The notes under the pieces: model-generated
The model's database searches: none
Seen by the model: only the letters and a program-made list of their open reading frames with translations
Told to the model about the DNA's origin: nothing
Virus record (IMG/VR): IMGVR_UViG_3300042987_000953
Location: 1-37,023 of that record
Reading direction: 5' to 3' (one strand)
Length of the DNA: 37,023 nt
Source: a virus
Made by a program: the position numbers and the translations under genes
Shown: positions 7,642 through 12,800 of the stretch, piece after piece
How positions within the stretch are numbered: position 1 is the stretch's first letter
How the letters are laid out: each line of letters begins with the position of its first letter

Positions 7642-7803
7642 ATGTTTGACTTCATCGAGCAAGTCCGGGTCCGCTACCGTCTGGGCCGACTGGTGCAGGC
7701 GATGGTAGCTGAAGGCCAATCGGTTCAGGCAGCACTCGACGCCATCGAACGGGCACTGGAAAACAAAACGCTGAGGTTTCTGGAAGAAGAATGGCTTTCG
7801 TAG
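7642..7803 (+). CDS. Small helical protein, 53 aa
   Basis: The frame begins MFDFIEQVRVRYRLGRLV two bases after the preceding stop and ends FLEEEWLS. It is predicted to be almost entirely helical, with alternating charged and hydrophobic residues and no signal or metal motif. Its last codons overlap the start of the next gene by 13 bases and carry that gene's GGAAGAAGA ribosome binding site. The function is unknown; a DNA- or protein-binding helical hairpin would fit. Confidence 0.55.
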   Translation: MFDFIEQVRVRYRLGRLVQAMVAEGQSVQAALDAIERALENKTLRFLEEEWLS

Positions 7804-8009
7804 TCCGCATCCAGTTCCCAGGTGCCCGAGCCTACCTCAACAGGAAGCTGAATGACACGACCTACAGCATCAAACTCGCCGCCGTGTTCGCCACGGAGGA
7901 AGAAGCCAAAGCCGCCAAAGCCCGTGCCGATTTTCCATTCGGCCTCGCCTCTGTGGCCCCTCTTCCTGCTGATAATGGCCGTCGCACTCGCCGCGACACC
8001 GACGCCTAA
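7791..8009 (+). CDS. Unknown basic protein, 72 aa
   Basis: The protein starts MAFVVRIQFPGARAYL after a strong GGAAGAAGA ribosome binding site. The first two thirds look like a beta-beta-alpha unit with a helix TEEEAKAAKARADF, and the C-terminus is basic (NGRRTRRDTDA). The family is not recognised. The last 86 bases are shared with an overlapping frame that encodes a signal-peptide-like peptide, so this stretch is under dual constraint if both are real. Confidence 0.6.
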   Translation: MAFVVRIQFPGARAYLNRKLNDTTYSIKLAAVFATEEEAKAAKARADFPFGLASVAPLPADNGRRTRRDTDA

Positions 8010-8058
8010 CATCCCCTACTGCGTTCCCCACCACCTGGGTGGTGTCACCTGCAAATGA
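7924..8058 (+). CDS. Overlapping small secreted peptide, 44 aa
   Basis: In a second frame, a GTG at 7924 opens a 44-codon frame whose product has a hydrophobic PLWPLFLLIMAVALAA stretch followed by a short polar tail with two cysteines (IPYC, VTCK). This looks like a signal peptide with an ALAA cleavage site and a mature peptide of about 24 residues. Its TGA overlaps the ATG of the next gene (ATGA at 8055-8058), the junction used throughout this genome, which argues that it is real. It overlaps the 72-codon gene out of frame, as Rz1-type genes do, but there is no lipobox. The start codon is uncertain. Confidence 0.45.
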   Translation: MPIFHSASPLWPLFLLIMAVALAATPTPNIPYCVPHHLGGVTCK

Positions 8059-8300
8059 ACAAGAACAAGTCCAATGCCGAACGACAGAGACTGTGGCGAT
8101 TGCGCCATTCTGGCGAACTGCCACCTTCCCCTCGGTGTCCGCAGTGCGGTCGCCGAATGTACGGAGAAGACGGTCCCTACAGCGGGCATGGCATCTGCTC
8201 CCGCTGCTGGGTAAAAACTCCCGATGGCCAGGAGTACGAACGCCGGAAGGCCCGTGACCGAATGCGGGCCGCCCGCGCCAGGAAGAAGGCCGATGGGTAA
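8055..8300 (+). CDS. Zinc-ribbon protein, 81 aa
   Basis: The product has a four-cysteine zinc-ribbon motif CPQC and CSRC separated by about 18 residues (about 28-52), flanked by strongly basic arms (ERQRLWRLRH at the start, KARDRMRAARARKK at the end). This arrangement suggests a small nucleic-acid-binding protein. It begins at an ATG overlapping the stop of the secreted-peptide frame and has no evident ribosome binding site, which supports translational coupling to that upstream frame. The exact family is not recognised. Confidence 0.7.
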   Translation: MNKNKSNAERQRLWRLRHSGELPPSPRCPQCGRRMYGEDGPYSGHGICSRCWVKTPDGQEYERRKARDRMRAARARKKADG

Positions 8301-8478
8301 CTACGAAATCAGCCGAGATGGAGACCTTTGGGTTCTCCGCAGCCTGTGCCCGCCGCGCCGCCTGTTCGCCTACGAACACTGGTCCGACGCATTTGTAGAC
8401 CTAGCAATTCTCAACGATGAAACGCCTATCCGTTCTGATGACCGCAGCCCTCGCACTTCTTCAGCCGACCATCGCTGA
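8293..8478 (+). CDS. Unknown 61-aa protein
   Basis: The frame begins MGNYEISRDGDLWVLRSL, eight bases inside the end of the zinc-ribbon gene, and extends 62 bases into the RlpA-like gene. The first 45 residues look like a small beta-rich domain (GDLWVLRSLCPPRRLFAYEHW); the last part, read over the signal-peptide codons of the next gene, is polar and low in structure. No family is recognised. The compact overlapping arrangement and good start argue for a real gene. Confidence 0.55.
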   Translation: MGNYEISRDGDLWVLRSLCPPRRLFAYEHWSDAFVDLAILNDETPIRSDDRSPRTSSADHR

Positions 8479-8761
8479 CGCCCATCACGGCGGTCGCCAC
8501 GTCACCGCGACTGTCTACCACAGCTGGTTCCACGGTCGCCCCGATGCCTGCGGTGGCACCTACAGCGACCACCGAGTCAGCGCCGCCCACCCGTGGCTGC
8601 CCTGCGGCACCCGCGTCCGCGTCACCCATCGGGGTCGGTCCTTGGTGGTGCCCATCACCGACCGCTGCGCCTGCGAGTCCATCGACCTCAGCTACGAAGC
8701 CGCCCGCCGTCTCGGTGTCCCGACTGACGGCATCGCCACTGTCCGTATTCAGGAGCTGTAG
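8417..8761 (+). CDS. Secreted RlpA-like double-psi beta-barrel protein
   Basis: The 114-residue protein has a signal peptide (basic MKR, then VLMTAALALLQ, cleavage near residue 21-23) and a double-psi beta-barrel domain like RlpA. Recognisable are TATVYHSWFHGR, GTRVRVTHRGRSLVVPITDR and IDLSYEAARRLGV, close to the RlpA consensus with its conserved Asp residues. Four cysteines suggest disulfides and an extracytoplasmic location. Bacterial RlpA cleaves denuded peptidoglycan glycans or binds the cell wall; a phage copy among early genes could remodel the envelope or hinder other phages. It lacks the SPOR domain. The fold is confident; activity is not shown. Confidence 0.8.
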   Translation: MKRLSVLMTAALALLQPTIADAHHGGRHVTATVYHSWFHGRPDACGGTYSDHRVSAAHPWLPCGTRVRVTHRGRSLVVPITDRCACESIDLSYEAARRLGVPTDGIATVRIQEL

Positions 8762-8763
8762 TG

Positions 8764-9003
8764 ATGAACCGTTACGACGCCTTCTTTGACTGGTGGGAAG
8801 CCAATCGGGAGATTTATCGCAGTTATGACAGCGCAATAAAGGTTGCCTACGGAACGTGGGCAGCAGCGCTGAACTGGAACGACGCCCACGCAGCGCGGCA
8901 GCAGCTGCGTCAAGAACTGAAGTCTGAGCTTGACAAGTGCGTCGATGGCTTCTGCCCGGTGTCACTGTTCCAGCCCATCGATGACACGGAGGGGAGTGCA
9001 TGA
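8764..9003 (+). CDS. Unknown helical protein, 79 aa
   Basis: The product begins MNRYDAFFDWWEANREIY and is Trp- and Ala-rich and mostly helical (NDAHAARQQLRQELKSELDKC), with two cysteines near CVDGFC. The sequence resembles many small phage proteins of unknown role; I cannot assign a family. The ATG at 8764 follows an in-frame GTG at 8761 and is preferred. Its stop overlaps the next start by four bases (ATGA). Confidence 0.6.
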   Translation: MNRYDAFFDWWEANREIYRSYDSAIKVAYGTWAAALNWNDAHAARQQLRQELKSELDKCVDGFCPVSLFQPIDDTEGSA

Positions 9004-9434
9004 GCAGCATCCCCGTCCGGGTGCTGGAAACCGGCCAGTCGTTCCCGAGCCTCCCAGCCGCCATCGCGGCGCTTTTCCATCGCCGCAGGACTGGCCGGGA
9101 CTACATGAACTTTGACGAGGGTAAGCCCATCAGCGGGCTGCACATCTACCCCGCCGACGAAGACCCGAAGGTCTGGTTTCAGCCCCCGCCACCACCTGGC
9201 CAGAGCCAGGGTCGCCGCACCCCGGTGCGCTGCATCGGCACCGGCATCATCTACCCCTCGATGGCGGAAGCAGGTCGCGCCAACCACGTCGCCCCGGCAG
9301 CCATCTACCAAGCCATTCACAAGCGCGGCAGATGCTGCGGTCACTACTGGGAGTACGCCAATGGACACGAAGCAACAGCCCGACAACATCAAGCACCCGC
9401 CGCACTACACACAAGGCAGCATCGAGTGCATTGA
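9000..9434 (+). CDS. Freestanding NUMOD1-type repeat protein, 144 aa
   Basis: Residues about 75-120 match the NUMOD1/IENR-type DNA-binding repeat: a strand (VRCIGTGIIYPS), two helices (MAEAGRANHVAPAAIYQAI) and a closing GHYWEYA. The N-terminus (VRVLETGQSFPSLPAAIAAL) looks like a diverged first copy. In known proteins these repeats form the DNA-recognition arm of HNH or GIY-YIG homing nucleases; here no nuclease domain is present. The last 24 codons overlap the DUF3310 gene and look unconstrained. It probably binds DNA or RNA; a paralogue with two clear repeats lies at 9935. Confidence 0.65.
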   Translation: MSSIPVRVLETGQSFPSLPAAIAALFHRRRTGRDYMNFDEGKPISGLHIYPADEDPKVWFQPPPPPGQSQGRRTPVRCIGTGIIYPSMAEAGRANHVAPAAIYQAIHKRGRCCGHYWEYANGHEATARQHQAPAALHTRQHRVH

Positions 9435-9600
9435 CGCCATCGAGCAGGTGGTAGCCCACTACCCGCCCGATATGGCCTACCACGTCGGCTGCATCCTGAA
9501 GTACCTGTGGCGGGCTCCCCACAAGGGCACCTTCGTTCAAGACCTGAAGAAGGCCCACTGGTATCTGGAACGTGCCCTGGAGACGACCGCAGAATGGTGA
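9361..9600 (+). CDS. DUF3310 family protein
   Basis: The 79-residue product matches the phage DUF3310 family (often annotated nucleotide kinase-like): HPPHYTQGSIECIDAIE at the front, a central ILKYLWRAPHKG and DLKKAHWYLERAL at the end. The family is widespread in phage nucleotide-metabolism and accessory regions, but its biochemical role is not established. The length is typical. It starts at an ATG inside the end of the NUMOD1-type gene and its stop overlaps the next gene by seven bases. Confidence 0.88.
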   Translation: MDTKQQPDNIKHPPHYTQGSIECIDAIEQVVAHYPPDMAYHVGCILKYLWRAPHKGTFVQDLKKAHWYLERALETTAEW

Positions 9601-9992
9601 ACTGTCGTGAGTGCGGCAAGCGGTCCTACGGCGGCACCGAAGCCCGCAAGCAGGCCCAACTCTGCTACGACTGCTGGCGCAGCACCGTCGAGTGCCGCAT
9701 CAAGGAGTCCGGTCGCCGCCGGAAGAACTTCACCGGGGCGCGTTCCATCTGCGACCTCGCCCCTGGATGCCGGGTCCGCAAGGTCAAGATCGAACTCTTC
9801 AACAACCGCACCCCGCCCGAGGAGGGCACAATCGTCAGCGCACCCGTTCTGGTCGGTGGTAACTGCTGGCGAGTTGAAGTCCACTGGGATGGCCGCCCAT
9901 CCCCCCAAGCTGTTGACGTTCGTCGTGTCTCCCTATGCCCAATCCCCGACCCGTCCTGTGCGTCGAAACAGGAATCGTTTACCGCTCAATGA
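9594..9992 (+). CDS. Zinc-ribbon protein with C-terminal beta domain, 132 aa
   Basis: The N-terminus carries a treble of metal-ligand pairs, CREC (residues 4-7) and CYDC (about 24-27), typical of a small zinc ribbon, followed by a basic helix (RIKESGRRRKNF). The C-terminal half looks like an SH3-type beta barrel (GCRVRKVKIELFNN, EEGTIVSAPVLV, CWRVEVHWDG). That combination suggests binding to nucleic acid or to ribonucleoprotein. The ATG at 9594 is chosen because it overlaps the previous stop. The zinc ribbon resembles that of the gene at 8055, so the two may be distant paralogues. Confidence 0.65.
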   Translation: MVNCRECGKRSYGGTEARKQAQLCYDCWRSTVECRIKESGRRRKNFTGARSICDLAPGCRVRKVKIELFNNRTPPEEGTIVSAPVLVGGNCWRVEVHWDGRPSPQAVDVRRVSLCPIPDPSCASKQESFTAQ

Positions 9993-10279
9993 CCGAGGCT
10001 GCCCGCGCCGTCCACGTCTGCTGGTCCGGGGTTAGCCATGCCGTCCGAGGGGGCCATGCTGCCGGTGGGTATATGTGGCGCTACGCCGATGGCACCGTCC
10101 CACCGACCGCCAAGCCCCGCCGATATCGCCGCCTGCGCCGCGTCGAGCGTGAGGATGGCGTCGTGTTCGACTCAGCCAAGGCTGCCGCCCGCAGCGTCGG
10201 GGTCCACGTCCAGACCATCTACAGTGCCGTCTCGAAGCACCAGACCGCTGGCGGCTACTACTGGAGGTACGTCCAATGA
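9935..10279 (+). CDS. Double NUMOD1-type repeat protein, 114 aa
   Basis: Two tandem repeats make up nearly the whole protein. Repeat 1 (about 6-52) runs VLCVETGIVYRSMTEAARAV to GGYMWRYADG; repeat 2 (about 70-113) runs VEREDGVVFDSAKAAARSV to GGYYWRYV. Both have the strand-helix-helix-GGYxWRY pattern of NUMOD1/IENR repeats. A short basic linker (PRRYRRLRR) joins them. No catalytic nuclease domain is present. The gene overlaps the zinc-ribbon gene before it by 58 bases and the next gene by four (ATGA). A sequence-specific binding protein without nuclease activity is the simplest reading. Confidence 0.72.
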   Translation: MPNPRPVLCVETGIVYRSMTEAARAVHVCWSGVSHAVRGGHAAGGYMWRYADGTVPPTAKPRRYRRLRRVEREDGVVFDSAKAAARSVGVHVQTIYSAVSKHQTAGGYYWRYVQ

Positions 10280-10455
10280 AGCGACTGGTTGGCCCACCCC
10301 CAGGCTGGGCAAGCGAAGGCTACGGAGCCCAGTGGGGACCGCGTGGGTTCCGAGCCTGGACACTCCATGACCGCGAAGTAACGTGGCTGGACTGGCACCC
10401 GGAACTGATAGTCGCCTTGGACCAGGCCGAGGAGTTCTACCATGTAGCAACCTAG
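10276..10455 (+). CDS. Small Trp-rich protein, 59 aa
   Basis: The last gene of the rightward cluster begins MKRLVGPPPGWASEGYG and ends EEFYHVAT. It is rich in Trp, Gly and Pro and has no motif I recognise. Its start overlaps the previous stop (ATGA), and a good terminator follows 18 bases after its stop codon, which supports its being the true end of the operon. Confidence 0.6.
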   Translation: MKRLVGPPPGWASEGYGAQWGPRGFRAWTLHDREVTWLDWHPELIVALDQAEEFYHVAT

Positions 10456-10472
10456 TGACTGCGTCTTGCGCT

Positions 10473-10500
10473 GCCCCGGCCTCGGTCGGGGTTTTTCTTT
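10473..10500 (+). terminator. Rho-independent terminator of the rightward operon
   Basis: A GC-rich hairpin (CCCCGGCC / GGTCGGGG, with a small loop and one G-U pair) is followed by TTTTTCTTT. It sits just after the last plus-strand gene. Confidence 0.85.
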
Positions 10501-10613
10501 GGGGGCATGGTGGGGACACGGCCCAGTCCGGCCAGCACCCGCGGCGATGCTACAATCGGGCACCCGGTCGGGTCCTGTCTAGCTTCGGTGATAGCCGAAA
10601 GGAAAAGTCAGGT

Positions 10614-10690
10614 CGGCCCCCGACTGGGCCATTTGTGGGATCGCCCGTTAGCATCAAACCCCGTTGCCGCTCATCCGGCCCCCGACTGGG
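10614..10690. repeat. 15-bp direct repeat pair
   Basis: CGGCCCCCGACTGGG occurs exactly at 10614-10628 and again at 10676-10690, 62 bases apart. The core GACTGGG of the first copy extends to GACTGGGCC, complementary to 10520-10528. Confidence 0.75.
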
Positions 10691-10704
10691 TTACAATCAC
10701 GAGC

Positions 10705-10762
10705 GCCAAGGCTTTCCAATAACCGCCAGCGTAACTGGCATTGGGAAACTGACACCCTTGGC
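10705..10762. repeat. Nested three-stem hairpin
   Basis: Three stems are stacked: GCCAAGG with CCTTGGC (7 bp), TTTCCAAT with ATTGGGAAA (8 bp with one bulged G) and GCCAG with CTGGC (5 bp) around a CGTAA loop. Together they give about 20 paired positions in 58 bases, far more than chance would normally supply. Confidence 0.7.
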
Positions 10763-10805
10763 AGCGGTTCACGGGCTGTCGAAATCCGGGGGGCCGCATT
10801 TTTAT

Positions 10806-10836
10806 TGACACGTCAGTAAGTTATGGACGTGTCCAT
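10806..10836. promoter_or_regulatory. Two palindromes 19 bp apart, operator-like
   Basis: TGAC-AC-GTCA (10806-10815) and ATGGAC-GT-GTCCAT (10823-10836) have centres 19 bp apart. GACACGTC and GACGTGTC (10807-10814, 10826-10833) also form a longer 8-bp inverted repeat. A TTGACA at 10805-10810 overlaps the first but lacks a matching -10. A dimeric DNA-binding protein is the likely partner. Confidence 0.45.
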
Positions 10837-10865
10837 ATCGCGTTCATAAATCCGCCACCACAACC

Positions 10866-10900
10866 AAAAAACCCCGAGGGTAGGAGGACACCTCGGGGTT
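10866..10900 (-). terminator. Terminator of the late operon
   Basis: AACCCCGAGG pairs with CCTCGGGGTT (10-bp perfect stem, 11-base loop). On the minus strand the stem is followed by TTTTTT, so it ends the leftward late transcript after the dCTP deaminase-like gene. Confidence 0.88.
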
Positions 10901-10947
10901 CTTCGGACTTTCTGACCCAGCAGTTCTGGCCGCTGTGCCAGACCATT

Positions 10948-11454
10948 CTAGCCCTTGCTGGCAGCGACGGACCGGTCTTGGTTGTAGCGGCCCGTCTCGC
11001 GGTAGGAACGCTCACAGGGTTCCAGCATCGCGTCGAACGCCAGCTGCCCAATCTTCAGGCCGGGGTACAGCGGCAGGTCTGACCAGACCAGAGCGTTCTT
11101 CAGTTCCAGCGTCAGACGGCTGCCGTGCCAGCCTGGGTCGCAGTACCCGGCCAGCATATGCTGATAGCCCTCGCGGCCACGGGATGATTTCAGCTTGAAT
11201 ACCGCTGCCACGTTGTCAGGCAGGCTGAAGAACTCCTGCGTCTCGGCAAGGCAGAACTCACCAGGGGCCAGCCAGTAGGGGCTGTCGTAGGTGGCCTCGC
11301 TGATATCAATCTCGCGGAACCCCATCTTCTCTTCCAGCAGGATGGTGCTGCCAAGGGTCACGTCATACGACGCGGGATTCAGTTGGGACTCGCGGTAGGG
11401 GGAAATCATGCCCTCTAGGGCCAGCTGACGAATGCGGTGGTCAGGGAGTCTCAT
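10948..11454 (-). CDS. dcd: dCTP deaminase / dUTPase-superfamily enzyme
   Basis: The 168-residue protein matches dCTP deaminase: KSSRGREG (about residues 89-96) as the serine/arginine signature, HGSRLTLELKN with the catalytic Glu117, LYPGLKIGQLAF (129-140) and the late YRETGRYNQDR nucleotide-binding segment. The enzyme converts dCTP to dUTP (some members go on to dUMP), feeding thymidylate synthesis for phage DNA. Both trimer-fold strands and length fit. It is the last gene of the late operon, just before a strong terminator, an unusual place for a nucleotide enzyme. Mono- versus bifunctional activity cannot be read from sequence alone. Confidence 0.88.
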   Translation of the reverse strand: MRLPDHRIRQLALEGMISPYRESQLNPASYDVTLGSTILLEEKMGFREIDISEATYDSPYWLAPGEFCLAETQEFFSLPDNVAAVFKLKSSRGREGYQHMLAGYCDPGWHGSRLTLELKNALVWSDLPLYPGLKIGQLAFDAMLEPCERSYRETGRYNQDRSVAASKG

Positions 11455-11650
11455 GCAGGGTCAGAACGTGTAGACGGTATCGCTCCTGAAGCTGCTCCTG
11501 ACTCACTCCAGCCATTGCAGCAGCGTCGGGCAGGTTGATTTTACCGCCGTCGAGCAGGGGGAACACATGAGCCCGGATACGGATCCACTGCCGTGCCGAT
11601 TCCGAGATGCTGCTCAGGGGTTCATTGGGAGCCGGGGGGAGGGGGGTCAT
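11441..11650 (-). CDS. Small unknown protein with helix-turn-helix-like C-terminus, 69 aa
   Basis: The product starts MTPLPPAPNEPLSSIS and contains INLPDAAAMAGVSQEQLQERY (about 38-58), which resembles a short helix-turn-helix or terminase-small-subunit-like helix pair. No other motif is present. It overlaps the dCTP deaminase-like gene by 14 bases and the upstream membrane-protein gene by 29 bases. A DNA-binding role is possible but weakly supported. Confidence 0.55.
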   Translation of the reverse strand: MTPLPPAPNEPLSSISESARQWIRIRAHVFPLLDGGKINLPDAAAMAGVSQEQLQERYRLHVLTLHETP

Positions 11651-11819
11651 TGCTACCTCGGGGTGACATCAGGGCGAACATCGAGCCGGTGTAGAGCAGC
11701 ACTAGGTCCATGAACTTCTCGCGGACCTTGGTGTCGTAGAGCGACAGCCACCCGGCGATGACCACCATCAAGGTCAGCAGCATCGCCAGGATGCGGAAGC
11801 GTTCCGGGTTAGAACTCAT
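11622..11819 (-). CDS. Small membrane protein, holin candidate
   Basis: The 65-residue protein has two hydrophobic segments, FRILAMLLTLMVVIAGWLSL (about 8-27) and FMDLVLLYTGSMFALM (about 36-51), with a short charged turn (KVREK) between and a polar Pro-rich tail. It lies directly after the lysozyme gene and overlaps it by 11 bases. Size, two-segment topology and lysis-gene setting fit a class II-type holin, which would open the inner membrane to release the cytoplasmic endolysins. Holins share little sequence, so this is by context. Confidence 0.6.
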   Translation of the reverse strand: MSSNPERFRILAMLLTLMVVIAGWLSLYDTKVREKFMDLVLLYTGSMFALMSPRGSNDPPPPGSQ

Positions 11820-12240
11820 CCTTGCCCGTCCGCATCATCCGGGCCAGTCGCCTCGCTCTCTCGCCCACCTGCGCAGCCCAGCGGCTGCTCAGCATTTCCG
11901 TGGCAGCCCGGTCATAGTCGCCGCTGGCGACCGCCGCGAGGGTCTGCTTGAACGCCAGCAGCCCGTCGATGCCCAGGTTGAAGCACATATCCACCAGCAC
12001 CCGCTGCCGGATGTTGTCGAGTCGGTCAAACCACGGCAGTTCGGCCCGCACAGCAGACAGGGCTCGGGCGATGTCATTGCGGAGCAGTAGCAGGGCTTCA
12101 TCCTGGCTGATGCCGACATCATCGAGGTTCCTGCCGATGCCGATGGTGAGCCTCCCAGCGGTGCAGCGGTATGGCTTCAACCGGACACCTTCATGTAGGA
12201 CCAGTTGCTTCTGGAGCAACGACAGGCTGACAGCGTCCAT
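11809..12240 (-). CDS. GH24 T4-type lysozyme endolysin
   Basis: The 143-residue enzyme has the phage lysozyme catalytic array Glu17 (LHEGVRL), Cys26 (YRCTAG) and Thr32 (LTIGIGRNLDD), i.e. spacing E-8-C-5-T. In T4 lysozyme the middle residue is Asp20; phage members with Cys at this place are known to be active. It would cleave the glycan strands of peptidoglycan. There is no signal peptide or signal-anchor helix, so it needs a holin to escape. The start is the ATG at 12240 in a TGATG overlap with the M15 peptidase gene; the longer in-frame TTG start at 12252 is unlikely. Confidence 0.9.
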   Translation of the reverse strand: MDAVSLSLLQKQLVLHEGVRLKPYRCTAGRLTIGIGRNLDDVGISQDEALLLLRNDIARALSAVRAELPWFDRLDNIRQRVLVDMCFNLGIDGLLAFKQTLAAVASGDYDRAATEMLSSRWAAQVGERARRLARMMRTGKDEF

Positions 12241-12800
12241 CAGTAATCCCAAACGCGACTAGGTCCGAGGTCGAGGTGGGTGAACCCGCGCCCTGAGTTC
12301 TGCCCTCGGCCAACGCCTCCGGGCCAGTTCGCCTCACACCACCGCTCAAGCTCGCGGCCATCGTACCCCAAGGGATAGACATCCGCAGCATGGCCCTGCA
12401 AATGCTGGCTGTTGCTTACTCCGCCCACACGGCGGTTCGTCTCCGGGTCGCGGAACCATGACGTGATGCCCAGCGGGCCAAACCTGTCACGCAGGTCATC
12501 TAGTCGCGTCGCCAGTCGGATGACGTTCGCCTTCACAGCAGCGTCGGCACGGTCGCGACGGTACGGATCCCACTGGAACGCTTCGCCGACTGTGAACCAC
12601 CGGCTGACCCTGCTATTCCAATCGGTCCAGTCCGTTGCCTTGGGGGTATTGATGGCAGGTGTGCGGTAGATGCGGACCCAGTTCGCGTCGTCCGCCAGCA
12701 GCTGCGGCGGCATCGCCTGGGCGAGGTCATCGACGGCAGCCCGGTGCTTCGGGTTCTTGTCGTCGTAGTAGCGGAAGAAGTCGTGCAGGTGGATGGTCAT
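12240..12800 (-). CDS. M15-family peptidoglycan peptidase
   Basis: The 186-residue protein has the M15 zinc-site pattern HLQGHAAD with His133 and Asp140 and a second site His175 in FTHLDLG, preceded by ITSWFRDPETNRRVGG. This is the carboxypeptidase-like fold used by many phage endolysins and by cell-wall DD-peptidases. The N-terminal 100 residues are a Trp-rich region of unknown fold, possibly cell-wall binding. Since the lysozyme gene follows with a one-base overlap, the phage probably makes two endolysins, one for peptide and one for glycan bonds. It could instead act in peptidoglycan passage. Confidence 0.85.
   Translation of the reverse strand: MTIHLHDFFRYYDDKNPKHRAAVDDLAQAMPPQLLADDANWVRIYRTPAINTPKATDWTDWNSRVSRWFTVGEAFQWDPYRRDRADAAVKANVIRLATRLDDLRDRFGPLGITSWFRDPETNRRVGGVSNSQHLQGHAADVYPLGYDGRELERWCEANWPGGVGRGQNSGRGFTHLDLGPSRVWDY

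Larger units (their letters stand above)
10501..10806 (+). ncRNA. Candidate structured RNA or cis-acting element
   Basis: No convincing gene occupies this stretch. It holds a 15-bp direct repeat, CGGCCCCCGACTGGG (10614-10628 and 10676-10690). It also holds GGCCCAGTC (10520-10528), the exact complement of GACTGGGCC (10622-10630). A nested three-stem hairpin spans 10705-10762. A final hairpin with GCGG (10764-10767) pairing CCGC (10794-10797) and inner CGG/CCG is followed by ATTTTTATT, which resembles a terminator. TACAAT occurs at 10551-10556 and 10692-10697 and could be a -10 element, but no good -35 accompanies either. A phage small RNA, an origin or a packaging-type site are all open. Confidence 0.4.

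Noticed and set aside
8029-8044. CACCACC-TG-GGTGGTG palindrome as a regulatory hairpin
   Set aside because: It lies in the codons of the overlapping secreted-peptide frame and the two-base centre is too small for a good RNA loop; regulation is possible but unsupported.
10705-10770. tRNA-like appearance of the GCCAAGG / CCTTGGC stem with nearby GGTTCACGG
   Set aside because: Only 44 bases separate the acceptor-like arms, no anticodon arm can be placed and the T-loop motif is absent; a nested hairpin explains the pairing.
10383-10808. Long plus-strand open frame of 141 codons across the noncoding region
   Set aside because: It runs through the terminator and the structured elements, overlaps a real gene, and its product looks like low-complexity translation of GC-rich DNA.
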